The notes below the pieces were generated by a model. The model saw only the letters and a list, made by a program, of their open reading frames with translations, was not told the DNA's origin and ran no database searches. Source: Lyophyllum atratum (Eukaryota > Basidiomycota > Agaricomycetes > Agaricales > Lyophyllaceae). From it: 64,000 bases of DNA. A program made the position numbers and the translations under genes. This document shows positions 34,261 to 44,763 of the stretch, in pieces. The stretch covers positions 372,001 to 436,000 of the forward strand of contig JACGCN010000006.1 of NCBI GenBank assembly GCA_014905825.1, in the 5' to 3' direction. Position 1 is the first letter of the stretch, and the number at the start of each line of letters is the position of its first letter.

Positions 34261-36408
34261 TCATTCCCCTGAAGCATGTCCTCCCAACCTCAACCTGAGT
34301 CTGCACATGTTATCGTCCTCATCCTCCTCTTCTTTGACGTCTATCTCCGCTCCCGTAGGAGCGAAGCTCGACCGCACGATACGTGTCGCTCCTGTACGCC
34401 CGGATTTATTGCCACACTCTGCTCCCAACACTCCTACCCCGAGCAAAGCACACACATCCCCATCCACCGACACACCGCCCTCACCCCCGCCCTCCTCCCA
34501 GCATCTCCTGCAAAACTCCTCAGTTCTCGCCACACTCCCCAGCGCCTCCCACACCCGCCACACACCCACCTCACGAAACCCAAACCGCTCCGCTATGGCC
34601 GTAAGTGAAGCACACACCCCAAGATAGTGGACCGTGTCACGATCCTCTGGTGCGATGGGAAACGGCAGGGCACGTGTTGGGCTGGGGATGACGGAGGACT
34701 CCAAGCGGGGGCCGGGTGTCGAGAAGGTGCTGGTCCGACTCCTAGCAGGAGTGGGCGTGGGCGTTGATGGGTGGGTAGCTGACCGGCTGGAAAGACTAGC
34801 GTAGCTGCGCCGACTCAGTCTCCGAAATTCGGAGGACTCGGGTGGAGGCGTCGAGAAGGTGCTCCTGCGACTCATAGGAGAAGATGGCATGAACGGCGAC
34901 GAACGTTTAATCCTGCGATTGGGAAGGCTCCCGTAGCTGCGCCTACTCAGTCTCGACGACGCCCCAAGGTCAAGACGTGAGGATCCTGGGATATCGGCCT
35001 CGGGATCGGCTATCGAACGTCGCCTGCCTAAGTAGTTGAGGTCGCACTCTTTTCCTTTTCCTTTGTCTTTGCGATCGCCATTCCCTTGGGGAAGGTAAAC
35101 AGACTCTACAGGATCGGACACGAGAGCAGGAAAGGGGGATGGACCACGATTCTTCAATATCGCAGGGGGTTGGCTTGGCCTAGAACTTGGCGCCGAGTCC
35201 CTGCGTGGACGCGTGGCAAGCATAGACTTCCTTTCTGGCCTCGAGGTTGGGACACCTTCCGTTATCTTAGCGCGTGGATGTTTTAACTTTGGGGAAACAC
35301 TTTCGGGCTGAGGCGACGAGTGCGGGAGAGGGGATGACCATGCTACATACTCTTCATCCTCACGATGGCGCTTTTTGCTCATTGGTGTCGGATAGGCAGG
35401 GGGTGGAGAAGGAGATCTGAATTCCCCTGGCTGGGTCTTCTCCTTCGTGCGTGGGCGCAGCTTCCGGCGTTCGGGCGGGGAATTGGGTCGAGCATCTCCA
35501 GAATCAAGACTGGAGCCCTGCAGCTTGTCTGGCGAACTTGATATACAGGTTGTGAGTCCGAGAACACGTTCACCATAGCAAAGTCGTACTGTACCGGTTC
35601 AACTCCTGCGTCTAAAGAAATGGAAATGGCGTGACCATCACTTGCTACGACATCCTCTTCTTCCTCATCCTCTAGGTTTCCACGGTCGTAGGGATCCGGA
35701 CGTGGCCTAGGTACTGAAACATGGGGAGCCTGTGGGGTCCCCGCGAGACATTCATCACTTCCCTCCTCCTCTTCTTCTTTCCAACGATCCTTCCAGTCTA
35801 TCGTGTCGCGATGGAGCTACATACACAACAAATATCAGAATGCGCTGAGACATTGAACCTTAGCGGGTATACACTCACCCCTTCAACGACGTCGTGATAC
35901 GGTGCACCCACAGCAGAACTGCTACTCCTCTTTCTCACATCCACATCCGCCCCCTCCCGGCTCCGAGGCTGCTCCTCCGCCAGTTTGTCCTGGCGCGTCC
36001 TGATCTGCTCATCAAAATAAGCCTGGTGCTCGCGATACAACGCACGCCAAGCTTTCCAATCATGCGCCGCGCTCCACCCCCACTTCTCCTCAGCCTACAC
36101 CCACAACCCACGTCAGCCTAACCAACCAACGGCCCAACGACTATTTAGAGACATACGTTCACACACAGCCTAATAAACACCTTGTTCCCCATGCTTCCCA
36201 GCGTACTGTGTTTAGCGAGGTATCTGACGAGCTTCCGTTCCTCCTTAGGCGTAAATTGGTCGTCTGTACTGAGGGTACTGACACGGTCAACTAAACTTCG
36301 CTTGCGAGGACGAAGCTACATAACTTACGGCATGATAACCGACTGACATTGCACATCATGGGTTAGAGCCATGCGCTCATCGGGTCTGCCGTTACGCATC
36401 GTATGCAT
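34261..36408 (-). CDS. Rap1-type Myb-domain protein (putative telomere/shelterin factor)
   Basis: Five exons: 36408-36329, 36268-36157, 36094-35879, 35816-35590, 35536-34261 (636 aa). Residues about 28-95 form a Rap1-like Myb domain: FTPKEERKLVRYLAKHS, GNKVFIRLC, and AAHDWKAWRALYREHQAYF spread over exons 2 and 3. A long Ser/Arg/Pro-rich disordered region follows. Near the end a helical piece (LTAIAERFGFREVGVWRVWE, then TEEFCRRCWEE) resembles the Rap1 C-terminal helices. A BRCT domain, normal in front of the Rap1 Myb, is not found. Either it was lost or upstream exons were missed; a pyrimidine-rich acceptor lies just before the chosen start. Rap1 would bind double-strand telomere proteins in the nucleus; that role is inference from domain type. 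Confidence 0.55.
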
Positions 36409-37599
36409 GTATAATCCTGAAAGGTGGTCAACAGCGCTGAGTGAGACTAAAAGTGCCGAGGATCCCTCTTGAACCAAGCAGGAAATCAGAGGGAGGTGGT
36501 ATCACGGTCCCTTGGAGTTTTTGACAGGACGGCAATGACTTGAGACTACAGATTCATTGCCAGCGCCGACATGGAAGTAACATTCATGGGATGCGACGTG
36601 GGGGATGGAAAGCAAGTTGACGGCATCTGTTTGCGGATCCGTTTCTGCGAATTTGGGATTTGGCAGCTGTCGTCACGTCAAGTCACATCACAAGACACAG
36701 CTTCAGCTTGTCGCGTCGCGTCGCGCTTTTACGACGCAGAATCAGCAACCCTCAATGTCCTATGATGGACAAACGGCTACAGATCGACACATTCCGCACA
36801 TATCTATATTATAAAAGAGCTCGATAACCAAACGAGCCTTCTCATTCGTCGATCACGAAGACAAACGTCAAAGACAAACCGGCCATCTCGGGCTTGCCAT
36901 CCTTGGGAGCCAGACACGTCACACGAACCAGGTAATTTACGTCACGTGGATAATCGGGCCGCCAAGCGGCGAGGCAAACAAACGTTCAACTTCAAGGGTT
37001 GCGTGGATGAATCCAGAACTTTCTCTCTGACTAGCTATAAAATTGCTAATGTATCCCACCTCCTCCAATGAATGACTCAACTCGCAGTCTCGATACCTTC
37101 AAGCAAGCACACAACACTAACCGAGGTCAGGTTCCTCTAAAATCACAGTCATGTGATGTGAAGGCACGAGGCTATCCCACGGTACTCCCTCGCCCAGAAG
37201 ATGCTAAACCAGCCATCGCACATGCCCCTGCTGCGAAAGGCCGGCAATATTTCTCAGTGAGTGCAAGTGTATTTTGCCCCCGAGCAATGGCTAAGACAAA
37301 CCACAGAAATGCCAATTTCGATATGATCTTGCACCTACTAATGGACTGAAATTACCAGTTCCAAGGCGCACACGGGTGGAAGGGCTCCCACCCAATCGCC
37401 GAACGCTTGGGCAACTTGCACGGTGGGAACGCGAGTATAGAGAGCGCCAGCAGGCACCTGCAGGGTCATTACGTGAGTTTCTCATAACAATGTTTCTTTT
37501 ACCAATCTTATCTCACTTATCTTCAGGATCTTACGGTGTGACCCCAATGACAGATAAACAGAGCCGTTCTCAGCGAGCCCGGAGGGAACACGAGCGGCA
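36409..37599. other. Intergenic sequence
   Basis: Upstream of the Rap1-like gene. TATA-like TATATTATAA occurs near 36805-36815 on the plus strand, but no coding exon follows that I can support. Confidence 0.35.
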
Positions 37600-37880
37600 G
37601 GCTCGCAAGGGGTGCGAGACGGGCACATGATTGGATGATGGGACATGAGAACGGGCAGTTTGATAGGCTGGACGGAATCAACGACTCTGCTGTCCCGACT
37701 TTCGAACCTTCGACAGACCTGCACAGGCACGGGTGCCATTCGGGACATGTGATGGAGTGGCAGGTGCGCGAGTCGCAAGGGGTGCAAGACGGGCATATAC
37801 TTAGAACTTGGATGATAGGACATGAGAACGGGCAGCCGGAGACGGGTGCCATCGGGACATGGGATGGAGCAGCACAGGCA
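37600..37880. repeat. Degenerate tandem duplication (about 170-bp period)
   Basis: Two blocks repeat in order. Block A at 37600-37658 and again at 37767-37835 shares TCGCAAGGGGTGC, GACGGGCA and GGACATGAGAACGGGCAG. Block B at 37721-37763 and 37839-37880 shares ACGGGTGCCAT, CGGGACATG and GATGGAG. Both copies are diverged. No protein frame is convincing across them. Confidence 0.7.
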
Positions 37881-38453
37881 TTGGATGTGCAACAGGGTAT
37901 GGCAAAGATGACTTGCGACTCAGGTGTTCTATTCAATCTTAAGTGGTAGCAAATACTGGTAGTAGTACAAACACTAGAGCTGATTGAAGGTGATGACGAG
38001 GGGGCAACGGCGAGATTAACAGGACTCTTGGTTGATACATTAACCCATCTACTATTAACGCTGAATGTCACACTCCGTGCGTAGCACGGGTAGCTGCTAG
38101 TATTGAGAATAGAAACAGCACATAGGCATAGAAAGTATACAAATAGGCACCACGGACATTTAGATCGAACGTATATACTCGTACGGACACATGGACAAGC
38201 CAAACATAGAGATCCATAGATATCCATCATAACATGAGAGGAAGAGTCCGCTTCCAAACGATCCACATCATAGGGGAGACTAGGCGGGTGTAGTTGGCAA
38301 CAGAATTCAAAAAGACAAGACAATTCAAGGAAAGACAAGTTTTTGGGGTCAGACAGGGGTGGCATTTTTGCCGTCAGCTTTGGTTCGTCTGCAGGAGGGA
38401 AGATGAGCAAGCCTATTCTGATGAAAATATCAAAGAAACTGACCAAGTATCGT
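37881..38453. other. Intergenic 3' flank of the disordered-protein gene
   Basis: No gene seen. It probably holds the 3' untranslated region of the minus-strand gene ending at 38454. Confidence 0.35.
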
Positions 38454-41400
38454 TCAAGGCCTGCGAGGAGGTGGAAGCATGGAAGAAGGCGGAGGCGGAG
38501 GAGGAAGGTACCGACGATCATCCCTGCTATCAGCACGTGGTGGAGGGTATCCTCCTCTAGCGTATCCCCCAGCGGGTCCAGGTGACCTCGGCCGCCCATA
38601 CGACGGTGGAGGGTAATCTCTCGGCGGATAATCCCTATCAGCTGCACTCGCAGCAGTCCCCGCCGACGACGGTGGCGGCCCACTCCTATCGAAGTAACTG
38701 CTCCCACCACTCGACGGCGGCGGGCTGGACCCCCTCGCCAAAGGAGGGTAGCTATCCGGCCTACGCAGAGGCGGTCCAGGGTCCCCTCTGTTGCTCTGCG
38801 AGGTTGCAGACAGTGGTGGGTAAAAGTCAGGCGCATACCCATCCCCACGGGGCCGCTTGTCCGGAGGCCGCGAGTCGTCTACGGGCGGCCCACCAGGTCT
38901 ACGAACGGGGCTGAGGCTGCGCTGCCGCACTCTGCTGAACATTGGGGGAGGCGCATCGCGAGAAGGCGGAGGCGCGTACGACCGGTCGTTCGATACCCCA
39001 CCAGGTCCTGGCGCGGAAGTGCTATAGCTGTCCGTCAGGCGCGAGCTTAGCGGACGCGGAGGTCCGTCATAGTTCCGTGGAGGCGAGGGTGCCCTCGCTG
39101 CGAAGTCTCGTCGATCTCTCTCGTCGCGGGTCTCCCATCCATTGTTCCTCACGGGTGGTAGCGGATCGCGTTCGAACCTGTCCCTCTCGGACGCAGAAGA
39201 CGAAGGTGGCGGGCCTGCGTTACGGTCCCACTGCCGAGACTTGTAATACTCGTCGTCTGCAGCGCTCCATTCTCGGCGCCGGTCGCCGCTGTACGACGGC
39301 TGATACGACCAGTCCCGACCAGGCGCATATCGCCTGTCGTCGTCATAAGGTGGTGCATCAAGAGGAGCAGGGGCCCGAGGCGGGGACGGCGGGAACTGAG
39401 CGCGTGCACGATCACGAGCAAGGTCAGCAGCAGACGGAGGGGAGAAAGGTCTATTGTACGGCACAGGGCGGCCGTCGCTGTAGCGGGAGGGGCCGTCCAC
39501 GTCCATAGCATCGGCTCGCCTGTCATCAGGGATATAGTTTCTGTCGTCGGGCCGGTATGAGCCCCCAGATCGTTCACGAGATAGCGGCCGAGGTGGTGGT
39601 CGGTAGTCACGTGCCACAGATCGAGGAGGCGAAGGCGGGGGCTTGACCGCCCGTGGGTCGTCCACAACGGTGTTCGTCCGGGGCGGGGGATATGGGGCAC
39701 GGCTGACTGGAGGAGGCGTCCGCCCCGATGGAAGAACACGGTTCGCTGGGGAGGGTGTTCTCCTGGGAGGAAGAGCACGATTCCCTGGAGGTGTCAGCGG
39801 TCGGGTATAACGACCTGGGCGATCGTCCATACGACGATCGTCTTGAGCCAAGGGTGGAGCTGGCGGTGGTACACGAGGGCCAGTACTGCTATCAAGCGCG
39901 GGAGCAGGACGAGGAGGAGGCACACGGTCACGTTCCGGAACACGTCCACGTTGCTCTCTGGAGTCTGCAGAGACGGGAATCGCAGAAAGGCGCTCTTCAA
40001 GGCTCGCTTGGCGGGTGGCATGACTTGGCTCCGGTCTACTTACTGGAGGTTGGGTAAGGCGGTCCTGGAGGGATGGGCGACTGATCCGATCTTCCAGCGG
40101 GACTTGAGGGCGTACCAAGCTCCGATCTTCGACAGGTGGTGCCGGAGGATTACGAGGACGTTCATGGTCATCAGCAGGCCTGCTGGCTACTGGAATATCT
40201 GTAGGCCTGGCAGCAAGAGTGGGAGCCCGGATATCGGAAAGCATAGGCGCGCCACGACGCTCGTCGATCGGAGAAGGTTTCACATGTCTATCATCGAAAG
40301 ATGGTCCCCGCACAGGTTGATTGTCAGATGAGGGAACTCGATGGTCAGGAAATGGAGCCCGAGAGTCCGGCTGAGGGAGCCGAGCACTGTCAATAGGCGG
40401 ACGGGAGTCGCTGACAGGGGGCACCCTTGCAGGAGTGGGAGGAAGTCGGTCGTCAGCAGGCCGCACAGGAGCGCGGTCGTCAGCCGAGGTGAGCGTAGGC
40501 GGAGGACGGGCATCCGAAAGACGCCGAGCGTCAGAAGGAGGCTCCTCTTTGACCTCGTATCGACGAGGAGGCAGTGGCCGATCATAATCTGGCTCATAAT
40601 GCCGTTGTTCAGGAGGCGGTCGTCGTGCATCCGACATACCACGGAATCTGTCGTAAGGACGTCTGTCTCTATCCCAGTCTCTTCGATCGCGATATTCACG
40701 TTCTCTGTCACGTTCTCTATCCCGGTCAAGATATCTGTCATCTCTGGGCAGAGGGGGGAGACGGTCCCCGGCGTTCGAACGCGTATCAGGACCGCCTCCG
40801 TTACCATTTACAATGGGCCTTGGTGCGGGAGAGGGAGGCGGACGATCTAAGTCCCGACGCCTATCATCGGAGGGAGGTAGACCATCTCTGGCTGACCAAG
40901 CAGTGTCTCTGGGATTGCGAAGATCATCCTTGCCATCGAAAGAGCTCTTGTCGGGAGATATATTGCCAGGGCCTCGAGGACCACCGTAACCAGACTCACC
41001 ATGGCCAAGTCGATCAACAGGGACACGAGCTAGGTCAGGAATGCCAGATGCTGGGCGTGCGATGTCCGATTCGAACCTAGCCGACCGTGGAGAGTGGGGA
41101 CCCGGCCCTTCTGTAGTGGAAACCGTCGGGGTGTCCGACATGTGAACGTCGAGGGACTTGAGCCCAGCCGAGGTAGGTCCTGCTAGGTTAGCGTTCCCAT
41201 TTCCAAGTTTTGAAGTTTTGATTGCCGTGGGTAACTTGTTGCCTTGACTGTATCGGTCGTCATAACCTTGAGCCGGCTGGTTAGTCTGAGGGGGAAAAAC
41301 GAAAGCAAGGGAGCGTGTCAGCAGGAGCGCAACATCGGGACTTTGAAGCAGATAGCACATTATTTGACGGCTGAGCACCGCTCGCTGTTGAACCAATCAG

Positions 41401-42045
41401 AGTTTTTCTTTGAACGGAGGCCTCCCAGCTTTCTTTGCTTTGCAGACGCGGTGGACGCCGCCCAAGTTCAACTGGTGATGGAGGACCAGACCCCGCAGTC
41501 GGACTTGCTTGCAATGGCCCATCGATGACGTTTCCGTACTGGAGTGGCTCAGCGTGATGGGTGATTTGGGCTTGCGGCGTCGCCATTGGACCAAGATAGA
41601 TACTTGCCAGAGCAGCCGGTTGCGGGATGGCACGATATATGTCGTGCTGGTTGCTTTTGATGATTTCCTTCAGATTTTCCAAGATCTCGAGATCGTTTCG
41701 TCCAGGTGGCAGGATTCCCTGATGCGGTTGGAAGTACGGTGGTTGCTGCGGTAGATGTTGTTGGGGATGACCTGGTCCGTGCACCGGCGCTCCAAAACTG
41801 TTGCTGTAGCCAAAAGCTGCATAGTTGCTAGGGGGTTGGTACGCAGACGATGATGGAGCGTTGCCAGCGGAAGAAGAGGCCACAGAAAAAGGCGAAGACA
41901 TGAGAGAGACACCTGCTGGCTCCTCGCTGGGGGTGGGGATGAGGAACTGAGTGTTGGGGTCTTCCGTGAGAGTCGTGACGGTCCGCTCCCGGTTGTTTGG
42001 ATTATTACGGCCTTTGCGCTGTTTCTTATTTTGCCTTGCTGACAT
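38454..42045 (-). CDS. 1153-residue disordered Arg/Asp/Pro-rich protein, function unknown
   Basis: Exon 1 is 42045-41416 and exon 2 is 41285-38454, joined in phase 0. An alternative donor further into the 41415-41286 interval would add up to about 20 residues. The N-terminus is basic (MSARQNKKQRKGR) and contains the segment most likely to be folded: DLEILENLKEIIKSNQHDIY. The remaining 900-plus residues are low-complexity, dominated by Pro, Arg, Asp and Ser, with RDRERDRERE-type runs and many PPP stretches. RD/ER-rich tails of this kind are common in RNA-processing factors, which is the only hint of function. Overlapping long frames on both strands arise from composition bias and are not genes. 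Confidence 0.65.
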
Positions 42046-43182
42046 TGTGGGCGCAATGGGCCCCTTGTTTGGAAAGTGGCACTAAATGGGATCCTCCTTA
42101 TCACGAAAGGGATCGAGATCAGCAAAATGGCGATCTCCGAACAGCCAGCGACGGCGACGTACAGCAGTGGGCGACACAGGATACGATAGGCAATGCACGG
42201 TGCAGAATGAAGGAACGATGAGGAAAGGGGACTGCTCGTGGTTGACGTCCAAACAGAACGCTGTCGCAAGCAAAAAAAGTCCCGCTCAGTGTGTCTCTGT
42301 TGATTCGAACCTTATATGGCCACCTCCCAACTGTCTACGATACAACCATCCTTGCTGTTCTGATTCTCTCTGATTCTACTCAGGGACGAGGCCCTATCAT
42401 AGCCGTATGTATCATTCTAATACGATTTGTACCAGACACGAACTTTTCGAGGGGTTGGTGCCGCCTCCTCCTTCTTAACTCCGCCGTCACTCAATTTAAT
42501 TTTAGGGAATCATTGAGCACACCACCATGACCAGCCCTGAGCGATTCTCAAATATCTTACCAAGGATGCTGATCTCCCTAAGCATAGACCCTCAGCAGAT
42601 TCAATTGAATCCGGTGATTTGGGTTCATTCGCGGCCTCCTTTCATGCTACATGACCTGTTCCACTCACGGCATGTACGCAGCTTCTGCGTCGTACCTCTT
42701 TTTGTCCCCCCAGAAAGGATGGTGAAATGAATTTACCACACCCATTAAACGCCAATGCAGTCCTCCAACTAAACCTCCACCGTGTTCGAACACGACTCAT
42801 GATGTCGGGCAGTGTCTACAGTTTCGAGCAGCTCGGCTGGCCAATCTGTCCTAATCTGACTTCTGCCACTTCGTTTCATCCGTACGACACCTTGCCTGTT
42901 GTCTAACACAACACTCTATTGCAAATTGTCCAACGAACTTTAAATGATGCTTAACTGCCAGTCAGTCATGACGCCTTACCAAGCCCTCATGGACGACGGT
43001 AATCCCAGATGAGCAATAGAGCCCTTTTTGCTAAGCAGTCAGATCCGACCGGCCATTCAAGGAACGATACTAGAACAGATACGACGCAGTCTATGGCTAC
43101 AACAATAAAATGATACACGGGCAGGCAGAGACATAACAGAAACTTCCGTACGATGACACTTGGATGATACAAATGATACACC
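42046..43182. other. 1.1-kb intergenic region
   Basis: Promoter of the disordered-protein gene on the left, and 3' flank of the next minus-strand gene on the right. No supported coding sequence or RNA gene. Confidence 0.4.
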
Positions 43183-44013
43183 TCACTCCCCAAACCTCGC
43201 AATCTTCGCAATAAGCCTCACCGCCTCCCGACCCTCCACGCCCTGCGTCCACACCTTCGGAATGTCCTCTTCGACTTTGATATACTCCACCACCGTCTCC
43301 GCCGGCTCCTCCGACGCAAACGTTAAATAACACGCGACAATAGACATGATATCCGCAGCCGCGCCCTCTCCAGCAGGCGCTGCGATAAGTATACGAACGA
43401 TGTCTGCCGAGCCCCACGGGATGTCGTCGCGCGGGTGCGCCTCAGCGTAGTACGGCAGCGCGAGTGCGAGGAAGTCCCGTGCAAGAAGCAGTTGTTCCTC
43501 CGTCAAAACCATCTTCCTACTTTGGCCCTCTGCTGTATTCTCCTTGGCCTTGGATTCGGGGCAAGGACCTGGAACGACGAGCTTGAGACAGCATAGGCCA
43601 CGCTCGATGTCGACTTGGAGGTCGCAGTGCCCCGGTTTTTGGGTCTTTGATGCATGGGTGATCTTGACTATGTGGGTGAACAAGGCGCCATCATCCGACA
43701 CGATGGAAGGCGGGAGGTGCTCGGCGTCGTAGAAGCCGACATAGATGTATGGCACGAGCCGGTGTAGTTGGTGCAGACCCTCGGTGGTTGGGGTGTCAAT
43801 CGGGTAGAGGCGCGCCTGCGCTGCGTTGCTTTTCTTTATTGAAGCTTTGTTGTATGGGACGCAGACGTCGGTGTATTTACGCATCCTGCTGCGCCCACGT
43901 TTGTTGATCTCGTCATCATAGTAGTAATAGTCGTCATCCGATGCCGGGATGGCGGTTTTGACATGGAGCTGGACTTTGCAGCGATCGCGAAGGGACTGGC
44001 GGATGGCGGGCAT
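43183..44013 (-). CDS. Hypothetical protein, possible degenerate dual-specificity-phosphatase fold
   Basis: A single uninterrupted 276-codon frame from 44013, unusual here because most neighbours are intron-rich. Basic, Tyr/Asp-rich N-terminus, then YTDVCVPYNKASI, PYIYVGFYDAEHLPPSIV (like the start of a DSP core, where the product is named by position and sheet), and GALFTHIVKITHA. The segment VRILIAAPAGEGAAADIMSI with VACYLTF after it can be aligned with the phosphatase loop HCxAGxSRS...AYL, but the catalytic Cys and Arg are missing. I recall similar hypothetical proteins in other Agaricomycetes but cannot name a family. The fold assignment is inference. Confidence 0.6.
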   Translation of the reverse strand: MPAIRQSLRDRCKVQLHVKTAIPASDDDYYYYDDEINKRGRSRMRKYTDVCVPYNKASIKKSNAAQARLYPIDTPTTEGLHQLHRLVPYIYVGFYDAEHLPPSIVSDDGALFTHIVKITHASKTQKPGHCDLQVDIERGLCCLKLVVPGPCPESKAKENTAEGQSRKMVLTEEQLLLARDFLALALPYYAEAHPRDDIPWGSADIVRILIAAPAGEGAAADIMSIVACYLTFASEEPAETVVEYIKVEEDIPKVWTQGVEGREAVRLIAKIARFGE

Positions 44014-44763
44014 AGTGGGAGGCGTGTCTTCGTGAAAAAGGAGATGAGAAAGAAACAGATATGAATGAGCGTGGATAGGAAGGGCTTCGTAGGTGCAGTT
44101 CCAGTTAGAGATTGAAGCTTGTCGCAGACTAGCTTGATTAGAGATATTAATACTGGGGTAAGGAGGAGAGAACGCGCCTGAATTTATACTTTTTGAAGAC
44201 TGGCCAGGCGTTCATATGCATGGCCATGGCCAGGAGAAGAAAGGCATTGTTCTCCACAAGCGGCCATGGTGGTTTGGCAGAAATTATCTGAGTAGTTCTT
44301 TGTCCATGGACGCGGAGCAAGTTCGGGTATCGTCAACAAGCTGGCCCATCATTGATTTTGTAACCGTGCGAAATTTAAAGGTGGCCCGCCAACTTCCAAG
44401 TGCCCACCCGGATTTTTTCGTGTTTTACAACATTCGCTCTGTGCTTAGCGCTCAGCGCTCAAGCGCTCAGGCCTCATCGAATGCGATATGCTCTTGAGAT
44501 GTCTCTCCACAGCTCCTCAGCATCAAGTCCGCCATTGTGCCACAGTCAAAATACTCCACTTAGCGCGGCCATGATTCAGCAGACTATCACTATGTCGTCT
44601 ATGAAAACGAGCAAGGGAGCGTATGGAATTTATTGGAACAGTGGTAATACGTACATCAAACCCTTTGACTTCTAATAGTGTATGTATGTCTTCCCGCAAT
44701 TATTGTCGTACATTGAAGCATTCGAGGTTACGCAGAGAGAAACCCGAAAACTGCATCAACAGT
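44014..44763. other. Intergenic sequence
   Basis: No gene seen. Near 44445-44480 a short GCGCTCA(G/A) motif is repeated three to four times. Confidence 0.4.

Noticed and set aside
37523..38848. 441-codon minus-strand open frame
   Set aside because: It overlaps the biased Arg/Pro sequence of the disordered-protein gene in another frame and the duplicated block; no family resemblance.
44445..44480. Short GCGCTCA repeats as a CRISPR-like or satellite array
   Set aside because: Only three to four copies of 7-9 bp without spacers; a chance microrepeat in a eukaryotic intergenic region.
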